Assembly (NCBI GenBank): GCA_902168245.1
Contig: CABHPA010000081.1
Location: 1-63,613, forward strand
Source of the DNA: Candidatus Melainabacteria bacterium
GTDB taxonomy: Bacteria > Cyanobacteriota > Vampirovibrionia > Vampirovibrionales > Vampirovibrionaceae
Length of the DNA: 63,613 bases
Direction of reading: 5' to 3'
Part shown: positions 24,421-33,390 of the stretch, one piece after another
Layout of the letters: each line of letters opens with the position of its first letter
Numbering within the stretch: the stretch's first letter is position 1
Notes under the pieces: generated by a model
Seen by the model: only the letters and a program-made list of their open reading frames with translations
Told to the model about the DNA's origin: nothing
Database searches by the model: none
Made by a program: the position numbers and the translations under genes

Positions 24421-25284
24421 CTACAGCCTTGTGTAGACCTCATTCTGTGCGGTGGGGCCGCGTAACTTGATGCGCCACAGGCCATTGGTGACGATTTGGC
24501 GCAGCGCGTTGAAATGCCGGGTATGCATCGGCTGGAATAAAGATGAGATTTTTGGCCCCTCTGCCGCAAATTCCCGCTGAAGCTGGCTAAGGGCCAAATC
24601 CAGCCGAATGCAGTCTTTCTCGGTGCGAACCAGCCCGCTTTCCACAAACTGCCGGAATAAATCCACCAGCGGCACCTTATGCGCCAGCCGGTGCAGTTTC
24701 AGCACTTCCAGCGTGGGCCATTCCGGATTGCCGAGATCGGCCTCCAGGGCTTTAAACAGCGGTTCCTGCAACTGGGTGAAAATTTCCGGGCGGGCCAGAA
24801 TGGTAGCCAGCAACGCTTGGCTGGCCTGGTGGCGCTGGGCTTCCGGGTACAAAAAATCGAACAGCGGCTCTAAAAACTGTTGATGTGAGAGAAACGGCAG
24901 TTTTTCCGACTCCAGCAACTGGTGCAGCCAGCCGCCCCGGTTCTGGGAAAAACCGTCCTCTTCCTGAAAAATGAGTTGCCCGTCCTGATACACTGACCAT
25001 ACCGGCTTTTCCTGCCAGGAATCCGTTTCCCATACCAGCAGGTACAGGGCTTGTGCGTGGGGCGCCCATCCGGCAGTCCATTGTTTTGCCCGGTTTCCAA
25101 ACAGCATGCCCAGCGGATCGTCGTATTCCGAAGAAAGCCGCCGCCAGCGGGATTTAACCAATCCTTCCAATAAAGCGTCCGCTTCTTCCGGAAACAGGCG
25201 TTCCAAAGGCTCCTGCCTGTAAGCGGCAGGTGGGGGCGCGGAGTGTTCCGCTGGATAGGCAGGCGAAAGGGATGAGTTTATCAT
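24421..25284 (-). CDS. Hypothetical protein (287 residues)
   Basis: An unrecognised soluble protein. After a Pro/Ala-rich start it has EPLERLFPEEADALLEGLVK, an aromatic segment LYLLVWETDSWQEKPVWSVY and a long helical C-terminal half (LATILARPEIFTQLQEPLFK; LHRLAHKVPLVDLFRQFVES). No signal peptide or membrane helix was seen. The ATG at 25284 lacks an obvious Shine-Dalgarno sequence. It stands alone between the marR operon and the pilin-like gene. Confidence 0.6.
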   Translation of the reverse strand: MINSSLSPAYPAEHSAPPPAAYRQEPLERLFPEEADALLEGLVKSRWRRLSSEYDDPLGMLFGNRAKQWTAGWAPHAQALYLLVWETDSWQEKPVWSVYQDGQLIFQEEDGFSQNRGGWLHQLLESEKLPFLSHQQFLEPLFDFLYPEAQRHQASQALLATILARPEIFTQLQEPLFKALEADLGNPEWPTLEVLKLHRLAHKVPLVDLFRQFVESGLVRTEKDCIRLDLALSQLQREFAAEGPKISSLFQPMHTRHFNALRQIVTNGLWRIKLRGPTAQNEVYTRL

Positions 25285-25433
25285 GGTGAAAGTGTATGGG
25301 TTCGGTCTCTAAAAGCAAATAGCTCTTTTGGTCGATTGATTTACCTACTAATAAAACCCTGCGCATTCAAAAGTGTGCTATGGCTATGTTTTGCCTTGAG
25401 GCGGCCTGGAAACTGTTTATATATCCTTATCAA

Positions 25434-25449
25434 TAGCCTCGTAAGGCTA
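25434..25449. promoter_or_regulatory. Small hairpin in the region upstream of the pilin-like gene
   Basis: TAGCCT and AGGCTA flank a four-base loop in the AT-rich interval 25285-25581. AT-rich -10-like boxes (TATAAA near 25451) follow it. It may be an operator or leader element; nothing else was recognised in the interval. Confidence 0.25.
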
Positions 25450-25581
25450 ATATAAAGCAATATAAACAAAAAGCTAAAGGTTTTACCCCAAGGGTCGATA
25501 AATTTGAAATCATACCTATCGTCAGCCTTTGAATCAAAAATCTGGGTGAGCTATCCGAAGTATGGAGTACCGAAAAAACAG

Positions 25582-26493
25582 ATGAAAATGGCTTCCGGAC
25601 AAGCGATGACGGAATATGTCATTATTGGCGCCCTGGTTTTGGCCGTTGGGATGGGTGGCCTGGTTATGCTGGCCTCATCCCTGAAAGGACAGTTGACGGG
25701 CATGATTTCCCCGCCCGCCCCATTGCAACCCAAAGCAGTGGCGATTGCGGTTAAACCGACTGCCGTGCAGCCCGTTCCGGTGGTTGCTTTGCCAGCGGCT
25801 TCGGGCAGCAAGAAAATCAAGCTTTCCGATGGCACCGAAGTCCTGCTGAATCAGGTGGGCGAAAGCCTTCAAAAAACGGTGGAAACCGCCGGGGCCAACG
25901 GCGCAACCGAAAAAATGCTGGCCGATCTGCAATCTCTCACCCAGCAGCTTGTCGCCAGTGGGAAAATTACCGAATCCCAGGCGAACGATTTATACGTCCT
26001 GGCCAACAAGGGATACCAATTGGCCGCACTGGAGCGGCAGATTGAGGATGCGGCCCAGGCCACCAGATCCGACAGGTCGTTTTTGAATACGTCAATTGAA
26101 TACAACGGAAAGCAATATACCGTGGAGGAGGCTGGCGACCTGTTGGGCTTTACAAGCGGTGTGGATCCGGATAGGAATATCCAGAGAAACCCGGATTACG
26201 TGTTGAGCCTAACGGACGCCAATCCGGAAACGAAAGCATTTATTCAGCTTTATAATAAGGTCCTGAAAAACGGCAGTATGGATGATCCGGCTGTGAAGGA
26301 TGTGGTGAGCCAGCTTTCTTCCAATATTACGTACCTCACAGACGTGGTGGTGGATGTGGTGTGGGGCGTCCAGAACAATGATTTGTCTGTATCCCAGACC
26401 CAGAACCACTTGGTTTCCCTGACCACCGCCTTCGACTCAAACGGGATTTGTGGCGCCGGAAAAGGAAACTCCAAAAGCCAGACCTGCAATTAG
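25582..26493 (+). CDS. Pilin-like secreted protein with class III (type IV pilin) leader
   Basis: The N-terminus MKMASGQAMTEYVIIGALVL matches a prepilin processing site. There is a short basic leader ending in Gly, then QAMTE with Glu at position +5, then a hydrophobic helix (VIIGALVLAVGMGGLVMLAS). A Pro/Val-rich linker (PTAVQPVPVVALP) and about 220 polar residues follow, with LADLQSLTQQLVASGKITES and two Cys near the end (CGAGKGNSKSQTC). It is much larger than Flp pilins, so it may be a minor pilin, a pseudopilin or a TadE-like protein. The start is uncertain: the frame is open to a TTG at 25504, but the ATG at 25582 gives a leader of normal length. No other pilus gene is nearby. Confidence 0.65.
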   Translation: MKMASGQAMTEYVIIGALVLAVGMGGLVMLASSLKGQLTGMISPPAPLQPKAVAIAVKPTAVQPVPVVALPAASGSKKIKLSDGTEVLLNQVGESLQKTVETAGANGATEKMLADLQSLTQQLVASGKITESQANDLYVLANKGYQLAALERQIEDAAQATRSDRSFLNTSIEYNGKQYTVEEAGDLLGFTSGVDPDRNIQRNPDYVLSLTDANPETKAFIQLYNKVLKNGSMDDPAVKDVVSQLSSNITYLTDVVVDVVWGVQNNDLSVSQTQNHLVSLTTAFDSNGICGAGKGNSKSQTCN

Positions 26494-27729
26494 TTAAGCG
26501 TCGTACTTTTCCACAATCGTGGCGATTCCCTGACCAACGCCGATACACATGGTGGCTAACCCGTACCGGCTTTGCGGGCGGCGGCGCAGTTCATAAACCA
26601 AGGTGGTTAAAATTCGCGCGCCGGAAGCTCCCAGCGGATGCCCAATGGCAATGCCTCCGCCGTTGACGTTGAGGGTATCCATATCCAGCTTGAGTTCTTG
26701 GGCGCAGGCTAGCACTTGGGTGGCGAACGCCTCATTCAGTTCCACCAGTGACAGATCCGAAACGGTAAGCCCTGCCCGCTGCAATGCTTTTTGAGATGCC
26801 GGAACCGGCCCCATGCCCATAATGGCCGGATCGACCCCGGCGACGGCGGTAGAAATAATTTTGGCCAGGGGATTAAACCCCAGTTCCAGCGCCCGCTTTT
26901 CCGACATGATAATTAACATGCATGCCCCGTCGTTAATGCCGGAACTGTTCCCGGCGGTGACGGTGCCATCCTTGCGAAAGGCCGGTTTTAAAGAAGTGAG
27001 TTTCTCCAGCGTGGTATCTGGTCGAGGATGCTCGTCTTGCTCGTACACCGTGGTTTTGCCTTTTTTATCGGTAATGGGCAACGGGAAAATTTCATCCTTG
27101 AATTTGCCTGCGGTTATGGCAGCCCCGGTTTTCTGCTGGCTAGCAAGGGCATAAGCATCCTGCGCCTTGCGGGAAATATTGTATTGCCGGGCCACGTTCT
27201 CGGCGGTTTCGCCCATGTTGTAGGGGTAATGCATTTCTGCCAGTTTGGGGTTGGTAAAGCGCCAGCCCAGCGTGGTGTCGTAAATTTCCGCATGTCGGGA
27301 GAACGCTTCCGTGGCCTTGGGCATGACAAACGGCGCGCGGGTCATGCTTTCCACCCCACCGGCCAAGTAAATCTCCCCTTCATCCGCCATAATGGCTTGC
27401 GCCGCCTGATTCACCGCCATCAGTCCGGAACCGCACAACCGATTCACCGTGGCCCCCGCAATGGAAACCGGCAGCCCTGCCAGTAAGGCGCTCATGCGGG
27501 CCACGTTGCGGTTGTCTTCCCCTGCCTGGTTGGCGCAACCAACCAGCACATCCTCAATTTCCGCCGGATCGAGCTTGGGATTCCGGCGCAACAATTCGAC
27601 AATGGTTAAGGCGCACAGATCATCCGGTCGGACGTCTTTTAAAATGCCGTTATACCGGCCAATCGGGGTACGGATGGCATCAACGATCACGGCGGTGGTT
27701 TCCGGACTGCGGTTTATCTTGGATGGCAT
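26494..27729 (-). CDS. paaJ: Thiolase, 3-oxoadipyl-CoA/acetyl-CoA acyltransferase (PaaJ/PcaF-like)
   Basis: Cleaves a 3-oxoacyl-CoA to acetyl-CoA and a shorter acyl-CoA. The 411-residue enzyme has the acylation Cys in VNRLCGSGLMAVNQAAQ, the His in GGGIAIGHPLGASGAR and the second Cys in TMCIGVGQGIA. The segment DVLVGCANQAGEDNRNVARM is typical of the PcaF/PaaJ branch, which yields succinyl-CoA and acetyl-CoA from 3-oxoadipyl-CoA. It is the last gene of the paa-like cluster on the minus strand. A general acetyl-CoA acetyltransferase role is the alternative. Confidence 0.85.
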   Translation of the reverse strand: MPSKINRSPETTAVIVDAIRTPIGRYNGILKDVRPDDLCALTIVELLRRNPKLDPAEIEDVLVGCANQAGEDNRNVARMSALLAGLPVSIAGATVNRLCGSGLMAVNQAAQAIMADEGEIYLAGGVESMTRAPFVMPKATEAFSRHAEIYDTTLGWRFTNPKLAEMHYPYNMGETAENVARQYNISRKAQDAYALASQQKTGAAITAGKFKDEIFPLPITDKKGKTTVYEQDEHPRPDTTLEKLTSLKPAFRKDGTVTAGNSSGINDGACMLIIMSEKRALELGFNPLAKIISTAVAGVDPAIMGMGPVPASQKALQRAGLTVSDLSLVELNEAFATQVLACAQELKLDMDTLNVNGGGIAIGHPLGASGARILTTLVYELRRRPQSRYGLATMCIGVGQGIATIVEKYDA

Positions 27730-27791
27730 AATGCGGCTTTCCCTCTCTCAAGCGGATCTGCCGCCATTCTAGCGAAAAGCGCCCCTAAAGG

Positions 27792-28565
27792 CTACCGGCG
27801 CACATGCTCCGGATGGTAGGAGTAAAACCCTTCGCCTGCCTTTCGGCCCAGCTTGCCGGCGTTCACCTTTTGCCGCAGCAGCGGCATGGCGCAGTAGCGA
27901 ACATCGCCATACTCGTCTTCCAGATGGTTCAGAATCGCCAGAATGACGTCCAGCCCCACCAAATCGGCCCACGATAACGGGCCGCGGGGGTAATTGGTGC
28001 CAAACTGCATGGCCGCGTCAATGTCTTCCGGGCTGGCGACCCCTTCCATCAGGGCCGAGGTGGCCTCGTTCACCAGCATGGCTAGAATCCGCCCCAGCAC
28101 CAGACCGGGCGTTTCGGGCACTTCAATGGCCCGCAGGCCTAGGCTGCCGATAAACCGATGGGCTTTTTGCACGTACTGGGCTTCGGTCTGCATGGCGCGG
28201 GCAATCTCAATCACCGGGTTGCCGGTATACAGGCCAATGGCGCTATAACCCACCAAACACCTGTCATTATCAATCTCCGCCGCCGAACTGGTGGGCGTTT
28301 CGGCCAGGCAGTTGCTTAAAAACAGGCACTCTTCATCCAGCGCTTCGTATATACTGTCCGGCAAATGGTGCAGGTGGAAAAACGGGATTTCCACATTGGT
28401 GTTCAGCAGCACCGTAAATGGGGTATCCTCCGGGGCAGGCGCATCATCCGGGTCGAGGAACAGAGTGGTGGACATACCGGCGGCTTCACAATAGTTCCGC
28501 CACTGCAACACCATTGGATCGGCAGGATCGCCCAGAATCAACACATTATCCATATCAAGACTCAT
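27792..28565 (-). CDS. Second half of a split PaaH-like 3-hydroxyacyl-CoA dehydrogenase
   Basis: The C-terminal 110 residues form a 3HCDH domain: ETPGLVLGRILAMLVNEATS, FGTNYPRGPLSWADLVGLDV and KLGRKAGEGFYSYHPE. The first half looks like a degenerate Rossmann domain (VLILGDPADP) without a working GxGxxG. E. coli PaaH is about 475 residues and carries an extra C-terminal 3HCDH region of this kind. Here that region is a separate gene whose ATG lies inside the end of the upstream gene (11-base overlap). It probably binds the catalytic subunit; it cannot act alone as an NAD-dependent dehydrogenase. Confidence 0.75.
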   Translation of the reverse strand: MSLDMDNVLILGDPADPMVLQWRNYCEAAGMSTTLFLDPDDAPAPEDTPFTVLLNTNVEIPFFHLHHLPDSIYEALDEECLFLSNCLAETPTSSAAEIDNDRCLVGYSAIGLYTGNPVIEIARAMQTEAQYVQKAHRFIGSLGLRAIEVPETPGLVLGRILAMLVNEATSALMEGVASPEDIDAAMQFGTNYPRGPLSWADLVGLDVILAILNHLEDEYGDVRYCAMPLLRQKVNAGKLGRKAGEGFYSYHPEHVRR

Positions 28566-29430
28566 ATTTATAAAATCCTTCGCCGGTTTTGCGGCCTAAT
28601 AATCCTGCGTTCACCATCCGTTGCTGAATGGGATGCGGGCGGTAGCGCGATTCCTGAAAATAGGCGTTCCACACCGATTGGGTGACCGCGAAATTCACGT
28701 CAATGCCGATTAAGTCCATTAGCTCAAACGGCCCCATTTTAAAGCCGCCCGCCTCTTTCAATACGCTGTCGACGGCGCTGACCATCGCCGGGTCGCCGCC
28801 ATGCTCGCCCAGAATTTTAAGCGCCTCCCCGTAAAACGGGCGGGCGACCCGGTTGACGATAAATCCGGGCGTGTCCTTGGCGATTACAGTGGTTTTATCC
28901 AGCGATTTGGCGAAGGTTTGCAGCGCTTCCATGGTGCTGCCTGCGGTGCGCTGGCCCTGAACAATTTCCACCAGCCGCATGCTTGGCACCGGGTTAAAAA
29001 AGTGCAGGCCCGCCACCTGCTGCGGGCGTTGGGTGGCTCCACCCAGCGCCGTAATGCTGAGCGAGGAGGTATTGCTGGTCAACAGGGTTTCCGGTTTGCA
29101 GATTTCATCCAGTTGCCGAAACAGCTTTTTTTTCAGTTCCAAGTCTTCTGGAACGGCCTCAATAATCAAATCGCAATGGGCCAAAGCGGTTAAATCCGTA
29201 TGGAAAGTCGTTTTTTGCAACGCGCCGTCCAGTTTTTCGGCGGGCAATTTGCCTTTCTCCACGGCTTTTTGCAAGCCGCCCTGAATCTGCTGGCGCGCCC
29301 GATCCAGAAAGGCTTGCTCAATATCGTATACCAGTACGGCATAGCCGCTTTGGGCGCAAACTTGCGCGATTCCGGCACCCATGGTTCCTGAACCGAGGAT
29401 GCCGATTTGAGTGAATAGGGATGGGGTCAA
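28555..29430 (-). CDS. paaH: 3-hydroxyacyl-CoA dehydrogenase, PaaH catalytic part
   Basis: Oxidises a 3-hydroxyacyl-CoA, such as 3-hydroxyadipyl-CoA, with NAD. The 291-residue protein has an N-terminal Rossmann fold (IGILGSGTMGAGIAQVCAQS), NTSSLSITALGGATQRPQQV and the catalytic His in GLHFFNPVPSMRLVEIV. The C-terminal 3HCDH domain carries VNRVARPFYGEALKILGEHG and GPFELMDLIGIDVN, and the protein ends in LLGRKTGEGFYKYES. This is the length of a simple 3-hydroxybutyryl-CoA dehydrogenase. Its end overlaps the following gene, which supplies the additional C-terminal domain found fused in PaaH. Confidence 0.85.
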   Translation of the reverse strand: MTPSLFTQIGILGSGTMGAGIAQVCAQSGYAVLVYDIEQAFLDRARQQIQGGLQKAVEKGKLPAEKLDGALQKTTFHTDLTALAHCDLIIEAVPEDLELKKKLFRQLDEICKPETLLTSNTSSLSITALGGATQRPQQVAGLHFFNPVPSMRLVEIVQGQRTAGSTMEALQTFAKSLDKTTVIAKDTPGFIVNRVARPFYGEALKILGEHGGDPAMVSAVDSVLKEAGGFKMGPFELMDLIGIDVNFAVTQSVWNAYFQESRYRPHPIQQRMVNAGLLGRKTGEGFYKYES

Positions 29431-29471
29431 TGGTAATTCCTGTTCAAACCAACAATACGGAAAACCGGACG

Positions 29472-30266
29472 CTAGACAGACTCGTCATAGTTGGGGTTCC
29501 ATTCCGGTAAGGTCAGCCCGGTGCCTTCCAGCGCCTTTTCAATATCGGCCTTGAACGCCTGGCGCACTTCCTCGTTATCCCGCTGCTTCAGGCCCAGTTT
29601 GCGGTACAGTTTGTTCTTGCTGGAATGGGGACGGCCAAAAATGTTCATGGTGCGCGGATACCACTTGTTGAGGGCGGCTTGCACTTCCTCTTTAGTGTCC
29701 GGATTGGCGGCCAGGCGATTCACCCAGGTGTCGCCGTGGTTTACGTGCATCATTTCTTCCTTGAAAATGCCTTCAATGGTTCTGGCCCAGGGCGCATAGC
29801 TGCAATGCTTGGCGTCTTCCAACTGATGCCCGGCGCCGCGATCCATGCAGAAGTTGAACATGATGAAATCGGTCCAGGTGTCGATGGTGTAATAGAAAAT
29901 ATTCACCCGCTTGTCCTGGGCCTTGCGTTCGGTGCCAATATCGGCGTTGGGATCGTTCAGGCGCAGCTCATATTCCATCTGCTCAATGCGTTTGTCCACG
30001 TCAATACCCAGTTCGGCCAGCAATTTGTTCATGCGGTAGGCGTGGTTAATTTCGTCTTTCACGATTTGGGCGACCAGCAGTTTTTCGTGGATGGTGGGGG
30101 CTTGCTGAATCCACGGCACATAGCCATACGCGCCGGAGAGTTCCGAATCCGCCTGCTGCATCAGCAAGTTGAGCAGCGCCTCGCGATACTCCTCGCTCAT
30201 CTCATCGGACGCTTCAATTTTGCGCCCTCTTTGAATCTGCTGGGCGAACTCTTCTGCGGTAACCAT
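29472..30266 (-). CDS. PaaA-like ring-hydroxylating diiron oxygenase subunit
   Basis: A 264-residue ferritin-like protein that resembles the catalytic alpha subunit of phenylacetyl-CoA epoxidase (PaaA/PaaC family). Likely iron ligands are the Glu of QQADSELSGAYGY, the ExxH of IVKDEINHAYRM, and the later KEEMMHVNHGDTW. SYAPWARTIEGIF and ALNKWYPRTMNIFG also match PaaA in order and spacing. The ATG at 30266 follows AAGGAGGGG. PaaB, PaaC, PaaD and PaaE are not in the window, so the reductase and structural subunits must be elsewhere or this is a separate diiron oxygenase with another substrate. Confidence 0.75.
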   Translation of the reverse strand: MVTAEEFAQQIQRGRKIEASDEMSEEYREALLNLLMQQADSELSGAYGYVPWIQQAPTIHEKLLVAQIVKDEINHAYRMNKLLAELGIDVDKRIEQMEYELRLNDPNADIGTERKAQDKRVNIFYYTIDTWTDFIMFNFCMDRGAGHQLEDAKHCSYAPWARTIEGIFKEEMMHVNHGDTWVNRLAANPDTKEEVQAALNKWYPRTMNIFGRPHSSKNKLYRKLGLKQRDNEEVRQAFKADIEKALEGTGLTLPEWNPNYDESV

Positions 30267-30344
30267 GGAACCCCTCCTTGCTACTCTTTTGAATACTCTC
30301 ATTGTAGCCGAAGGAGGGTTCGGATTTAAGCCCCCGCAGGCGGT

Positions 30345-31148
30345 TTATTTTCCGGTGAACTGGGCAGTCCGCTTTTCCAGAAAGGCGCTGACCCCTTCCC
30401 GGTAATCCTCGGAGCGCCCGGCAATTTCCTGCAAGTCCGCCTCATAGGCCAAATAGTCATCAAAATCAACGGTCATGGCTTTGTTCATGGCCCGCTTGAT
30501 CAGGCCAATTGCCTTGGTTGGGCCTTGGGCCAACTTCAGCGCTAGTTGACGCGCGGTGTCCTGCAACGCTTCTTCGGAAACCACCTGGTTGACCAACCCC
30601 CATTGATGGGCCATCTCGGAGGTAATGGCGTCGCCGGTCAAGGCCAGCTCAAAGGCCCGGCCAAAACCGGCCAGCCTGGGCAGTAGCCAGCAAGCGCCGG
30701 AATCGGGAATCAACCCCACTTTTACGAACGCCTGAATAAACTTGGCGGAGCTGGCCGCAATCCGCATGTCGCAGGCGAAGGCGATGCTGGCTCCCGCCCC
30801 GGCGGCGACGCCGTTGATCATGGCGATGACGGGTTTTTCCATGTTGCGGATTTTGGACACAATGGGGCTGTAACGCTTGCGAATGGATTCGCCCAAATGG
30901 GGCTGTGCGCCGTTGCCGTTTTCCACGCTCACGCTGCGACTGCGTAAATCCTGTCCGGCGCAAAAGCCCCGACCGGCTCCAGTTAGCAAAATACAACGCA
31001 CGGCCTTGTCTTTTTCAGCCTCCTTCAGGGCTTTTTGCAGCTCAAAGCTCATTTCATCATTAAAGGAATTCAGGCAGTCGGGCCGGTTGAGCGTGAGCGT
31101 TAAAATGCCCTCGCTGACTTCATAGCGTATAAACTCATAATCGGCCAT
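30345..31148 (-). CDS. paaG: Enoyl-CoA hydratase/isomerase PaaG-like
   Basis: A 267-residue crotonase-fold enzyme. GAGRGFCAGQDLRSRSVSVE and LIPDSGACWLLPRLAGFGRA match PaaG, which isomerises the ring-epoxide of phenylacetyl-CoA to the oxepin and later shifts a double bond. The Asp of IPDSG is the catalytic acid/base. The oxyanion-hole loops are GFCAGQDL and MINGVAAGAGASIAF. The ATG at 31148 has AAGGAGCAGG upstream. It lies between the paaF-like and paaA-like genes. Confidence 0.82.
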   Translation of the reverse strand: MADYEFIRYEVSEGILTLTLNRPDCLNSFNDEMSFELQKALKEAEKDKAVRCILLTGAGRGFCAGQDLRSRSVSVENGNGAQPHLGESIRKRYSPIVSKIRNMEKPVIAMINGVAAGAGASIAFACDMRIAASSAKFIQAFVKVGLIPDSGACWLLPRLAGFGRAFELALTGDAITSEMAHQWGLVNQVVSEEALQDTARQLALKLAQGPTKAIGLIKRAMNKAMTVDFDDYLAYEADLQEIAGRSEDYREGVSAFLEKRTAQFTGK

Positions 31149-31296
31149 ACCCCTGCTCCTTCTTTTATAAACGATCAACGCTCCAGCATTTTATGCGCTT
31201 CGGATGGAACTGTCATTGAGAATCTCGGATAAACGTACAAACCCTACCCTGACGCATAAGGCGCAAGAATGTTTGCAATGACTGAGCGAGTAAAAA

Positions 31297-32088
31297 CTAA
31301 CTATGCGTCCAAACGGGCGGGCGTTTTTCCATGAAGGCTTGCATGCCTTCTTTTTGATCGGCGGAAGCGAACAGCAGGTAGAACAACTTGCGCTCGTAAT
31401 CCAGCCCGCCCTCTATGGTGGTGTCAAACGCCTTTAAAATGGCTTCTTTCCCCAAGCGAACCGCGATGGCGGGCTTTTCTGCAATGGCTTTGGCTAAATT
31501 CTTGGCTTCCTCAATGGTCAATTCGGCGGGAACTACCTTGTTAATTAGCCCCATCTCCAACGCTTCCTGCGCGGAAAACTGGCGACCGGTCAAAATCAGT
31601 TCCATGGCCTTGGCCTTGCCCACCGCGCGAGTCAATCGCTGGGTGCCGCCCGCGCCGGGAATGACCCCAATGCCGATTTCCGGCTGGCCGAACTTGGCGG
31701 TTTCCCCGGCGATAATCATGTCGCACATCATGGCCAGTTCGCAGCCACCGCCCAAGGCATAGCCATTGATGGCCGCCACTACCGGCTTGTGCAGCTTACG
31801 GATGCGATCCCAGCGGGCCAGTTGATCAACCAACAACATATCCATCGCCGAAGCGCTGGCCATTTTCTTGATATCCGCCCCGGCGGCAAATACTTTTTCC
31901 CCGCCGGTCAACACCATGCAACCAATGGCGTCATCCGCGTCAAAGGCTTCCAACGCTTCCACCAGCTCTTGCATCAGCTCGGGGCTGAGCGCGTTGAGCG
32001 CATCGGGCCGGTTCAACTGGACGGTGCCGACCCGCCCTTCCTGGCTGACCAGAATATATTGATACTGGGTGGATGTGGAAATGCTCAT
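31297..32088 (-). CDS. paaF: Enoyl-CoA hydratase (PaaF/crotonase-like)
   Basis: A 263-residue crotonase that hydrates a trans-2-enoyl-CoA. The two catalytic Glu are in AINGYALGGGCELAMMCDMI and FGQPEIGIGVIPGAGGTQRL, and the oxyanion-hole loop is KVFAAGADIKKM. FSAQEALEMGLINKVVP and a C-terminal FMEKRPPVW complete the family pattern. In the paa pathway PaaF hydrates 2,3-dehydroadipyl-CoA. A 148-base gap to paaG contains TTATGCG/CGCATAA arms but no clear terminator. Confidence 0.85.
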   Translation of the reverse strand: MSISTSTQYQYILVSQEGRVGTVQLNRPDALNALSPELMQELVEALEAFDADDAIGCMVLTGGEKVFAAGADIKKMASASAMDMLLVDQLARWDRIRKLHKPVVAAINGYALGGGCELAMMCDMIIAGETAKFGQPEIGIGVIPGAGGTQRLTRAVGKAKAMELILTGRQFSAQEALEMGLINKVVPAELTIEEAKNLAKAIAEKPAIAVRLGKEAILKAFDTTIEGGLDYERKLFYLLFASADQKEGMQAFMEKRPPVWTHS

Positions 32089-32090
32089 GG

Positions 32091-32408
32091 TTAGTTATTG
32101 TCCCAAACTTTTGCAAACAAATTCCCAATGGCTTCATCTTGCGGGATCACCCGCTCTCCGGAGAGGCCCGAATTCACTAAGGCGGCTTTCAAAAATCCGT
32201 CCGCGATATATTTACCGGGAACTGCGCCCGTGGTGACAATTTCACCCTGGCCGTTATGGGAACCCTGAAAACGGATTTCCACCCGGTCGCGTTGCAGCAT
32301 TTCCTGAAAATCCGGGCGCATAAATTCAGGCGAATTTTTAATTTGCTGCATCACCGGCATCGGAATATTTTTGAATCGGCTGGTTAGCATAGTACTGCCT
32401 GTAATCAT
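32091..32408 (-). CDS. Hypothetical protein in the paa-like cluster (105 residues)
   Basis: It starts MITGSTMLTSRFKNIPMPVM at 32408; an internal ATG at 32390 is possible. It is two bases from the paaF-like start, so the two are surely co-transcribed. The middle (RVEIRFQGSHNGQGEIVTTG) is beta-like, and EFMRPDFQEMLQRD looks helical. No motif was recognised. Its tight place suggests a link to CoA-ester catabolism. Confidence 0.6.
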   Translation of the reverse strand: MITGSTMLTSRFKNIPMPVMQQIKNSPEFMRPDFQEMLQRDRVEIRFQGSHNGQGEIVTTGAVPGKYIADGFLKAALVNSGLSGERVIPQDEAIGNLFAKVWDNN

Positions 32409-32516
32409 CTGCCTGATCTCTTCTTCACCTTTGCTAAAGCATTGAATACAACAAAAAAACTACGGGATCACTCGTATTGATGGGTTTATTGATCCAATTT
32501 TTAACAATTCCGAGTT

Positions 32517-33386
32517 TTAAGAGCCTCTACGAATCGCCGCGTAGTCCGGTTTCCGTTTTTCCACAAACGCCCGGGAACCCTCAATAGCCTCCAGGCTCCC
32601 GGCATGGATTGTTAGCCAGTCACGGGCATGGTTAATGGTCATGCCCCAGGAAAAATCTCTCCAGAAGTTGAGTTGCTGCTTGGTGTAACGGGTGCATTCC
32701 GGCAGCTTGGCCAGCAGTTTATCAGCCATGGCTTCCACGGCTTCATCCAGCTTGGCGCGGGGAACCACCTGGTTGACCAAGCCCCATTCCAGCGCCTTTT
32801 GCACCGGGATTTCCTCGCACAGCAGCAAAATCTCCCGCGCCCGGCGATCGCCCACGATGATGGGCAGCCACTGGGTTGCGCCCGCCGCCGCCACCGAACC
32901 ATGCGCCGTACCGACCTGGCGAATATAGATGTCATCGGCGGCAATGGCCAGGTCGCAGGCCATGTTCAGTTCGTTGCCGCCGCCCACCACAATGCCGTTC
33001 AGTCGGGCGATGCTGGGCTTGCCCAGATTGCGAAGTTTTTCATGCAGATCGATAAACGCGCCCATCCACTTCCAGTAATCTTTGGGGCGATGGCCGAAGT
33101 ACTCGTTCTGTTCTTTCATATCCGCGCCGGTGCAGAAGGCTTTGTCGCCCGCGCCGGTCATGATGAGGACGCCGATGTTGTCATCCCAGGAAGCGTCTTC
33201 CACCGCGCGGGTCATTTCCTTGAACGCCTGGAAATTGAACGCGTTGTAAACCTGCGGGCGGTTGATGGTGATTTTGGCGCGCCCGTTATATTTCTCGTAG
33301 CGAATCATCTCAAACCCGAAGCTGTCGGCGGGTTTTGCTTGAACGCCCGGATGCAGGCTGCTAGGGGAAGATGCTTCGGTCGTCAT
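32517..33386 (-). CDS. Enoyl-CoA hydratase/isomerase family protein, MenB/BadI-like
   Basis: A 289-residue crotonase with features of the MenB/BadI branch: ITINRPQVYNAFNFQAFKEM, TGAGDKAFCTGADMKEQNEY and DRRAREILLLCEEIPVQKAL followed by EWGLVNQVVPRAKLDE. BadI opens 2-ketocyclohexane-carboxyl-CoA and MenB closes a naphthoate ring, so a ring-opening or ring-closing reaction on a CoA ester is plausible. It has an N-terminal Ser/Pro extension of about 25 residues. No other menaquinone gene is nearby, and the neighbours favour catabolism. The exact reaction cannot be told from sequence. Confidence 0.78.
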   Translation of the reverse strand: MTTEASSPSSLHPGVQAKPADSFGFEMIRYEKYNGRAKITINRPQVYNAFNFQAFKEMTRAVEDASWDDNIGVLIMTGAGDKAFCTGADMKEQNEYFGHRPKDYWKWMGAFIDLHEKLRNLGKPSIARLNGIVVGGGNELNMACDLAIAADDIYIRQVGTAHGSVAAAGATQWLPIIVGDRRAREILLLCEEIPVQKALEWGLVNQVVPRAKLDEAVEAMADKLLAKLPECTRYTKQQLNFWRDFSWGMTINHARDWLTIHAGSLEAIEGSRAFVEKRKPDYAAIRRGS

Positions 33387-33390
33387 GTGC

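Noticed and set aside
4800-32860. GCGATCGC octamers (cyanobacterial HIP1 motif), near 4809, 18331 and 32844
   Set aside because: Only about three were noticed in the whole window, close to chance, so they do not support HIP1 enrichment or a cyanobacterial placement.
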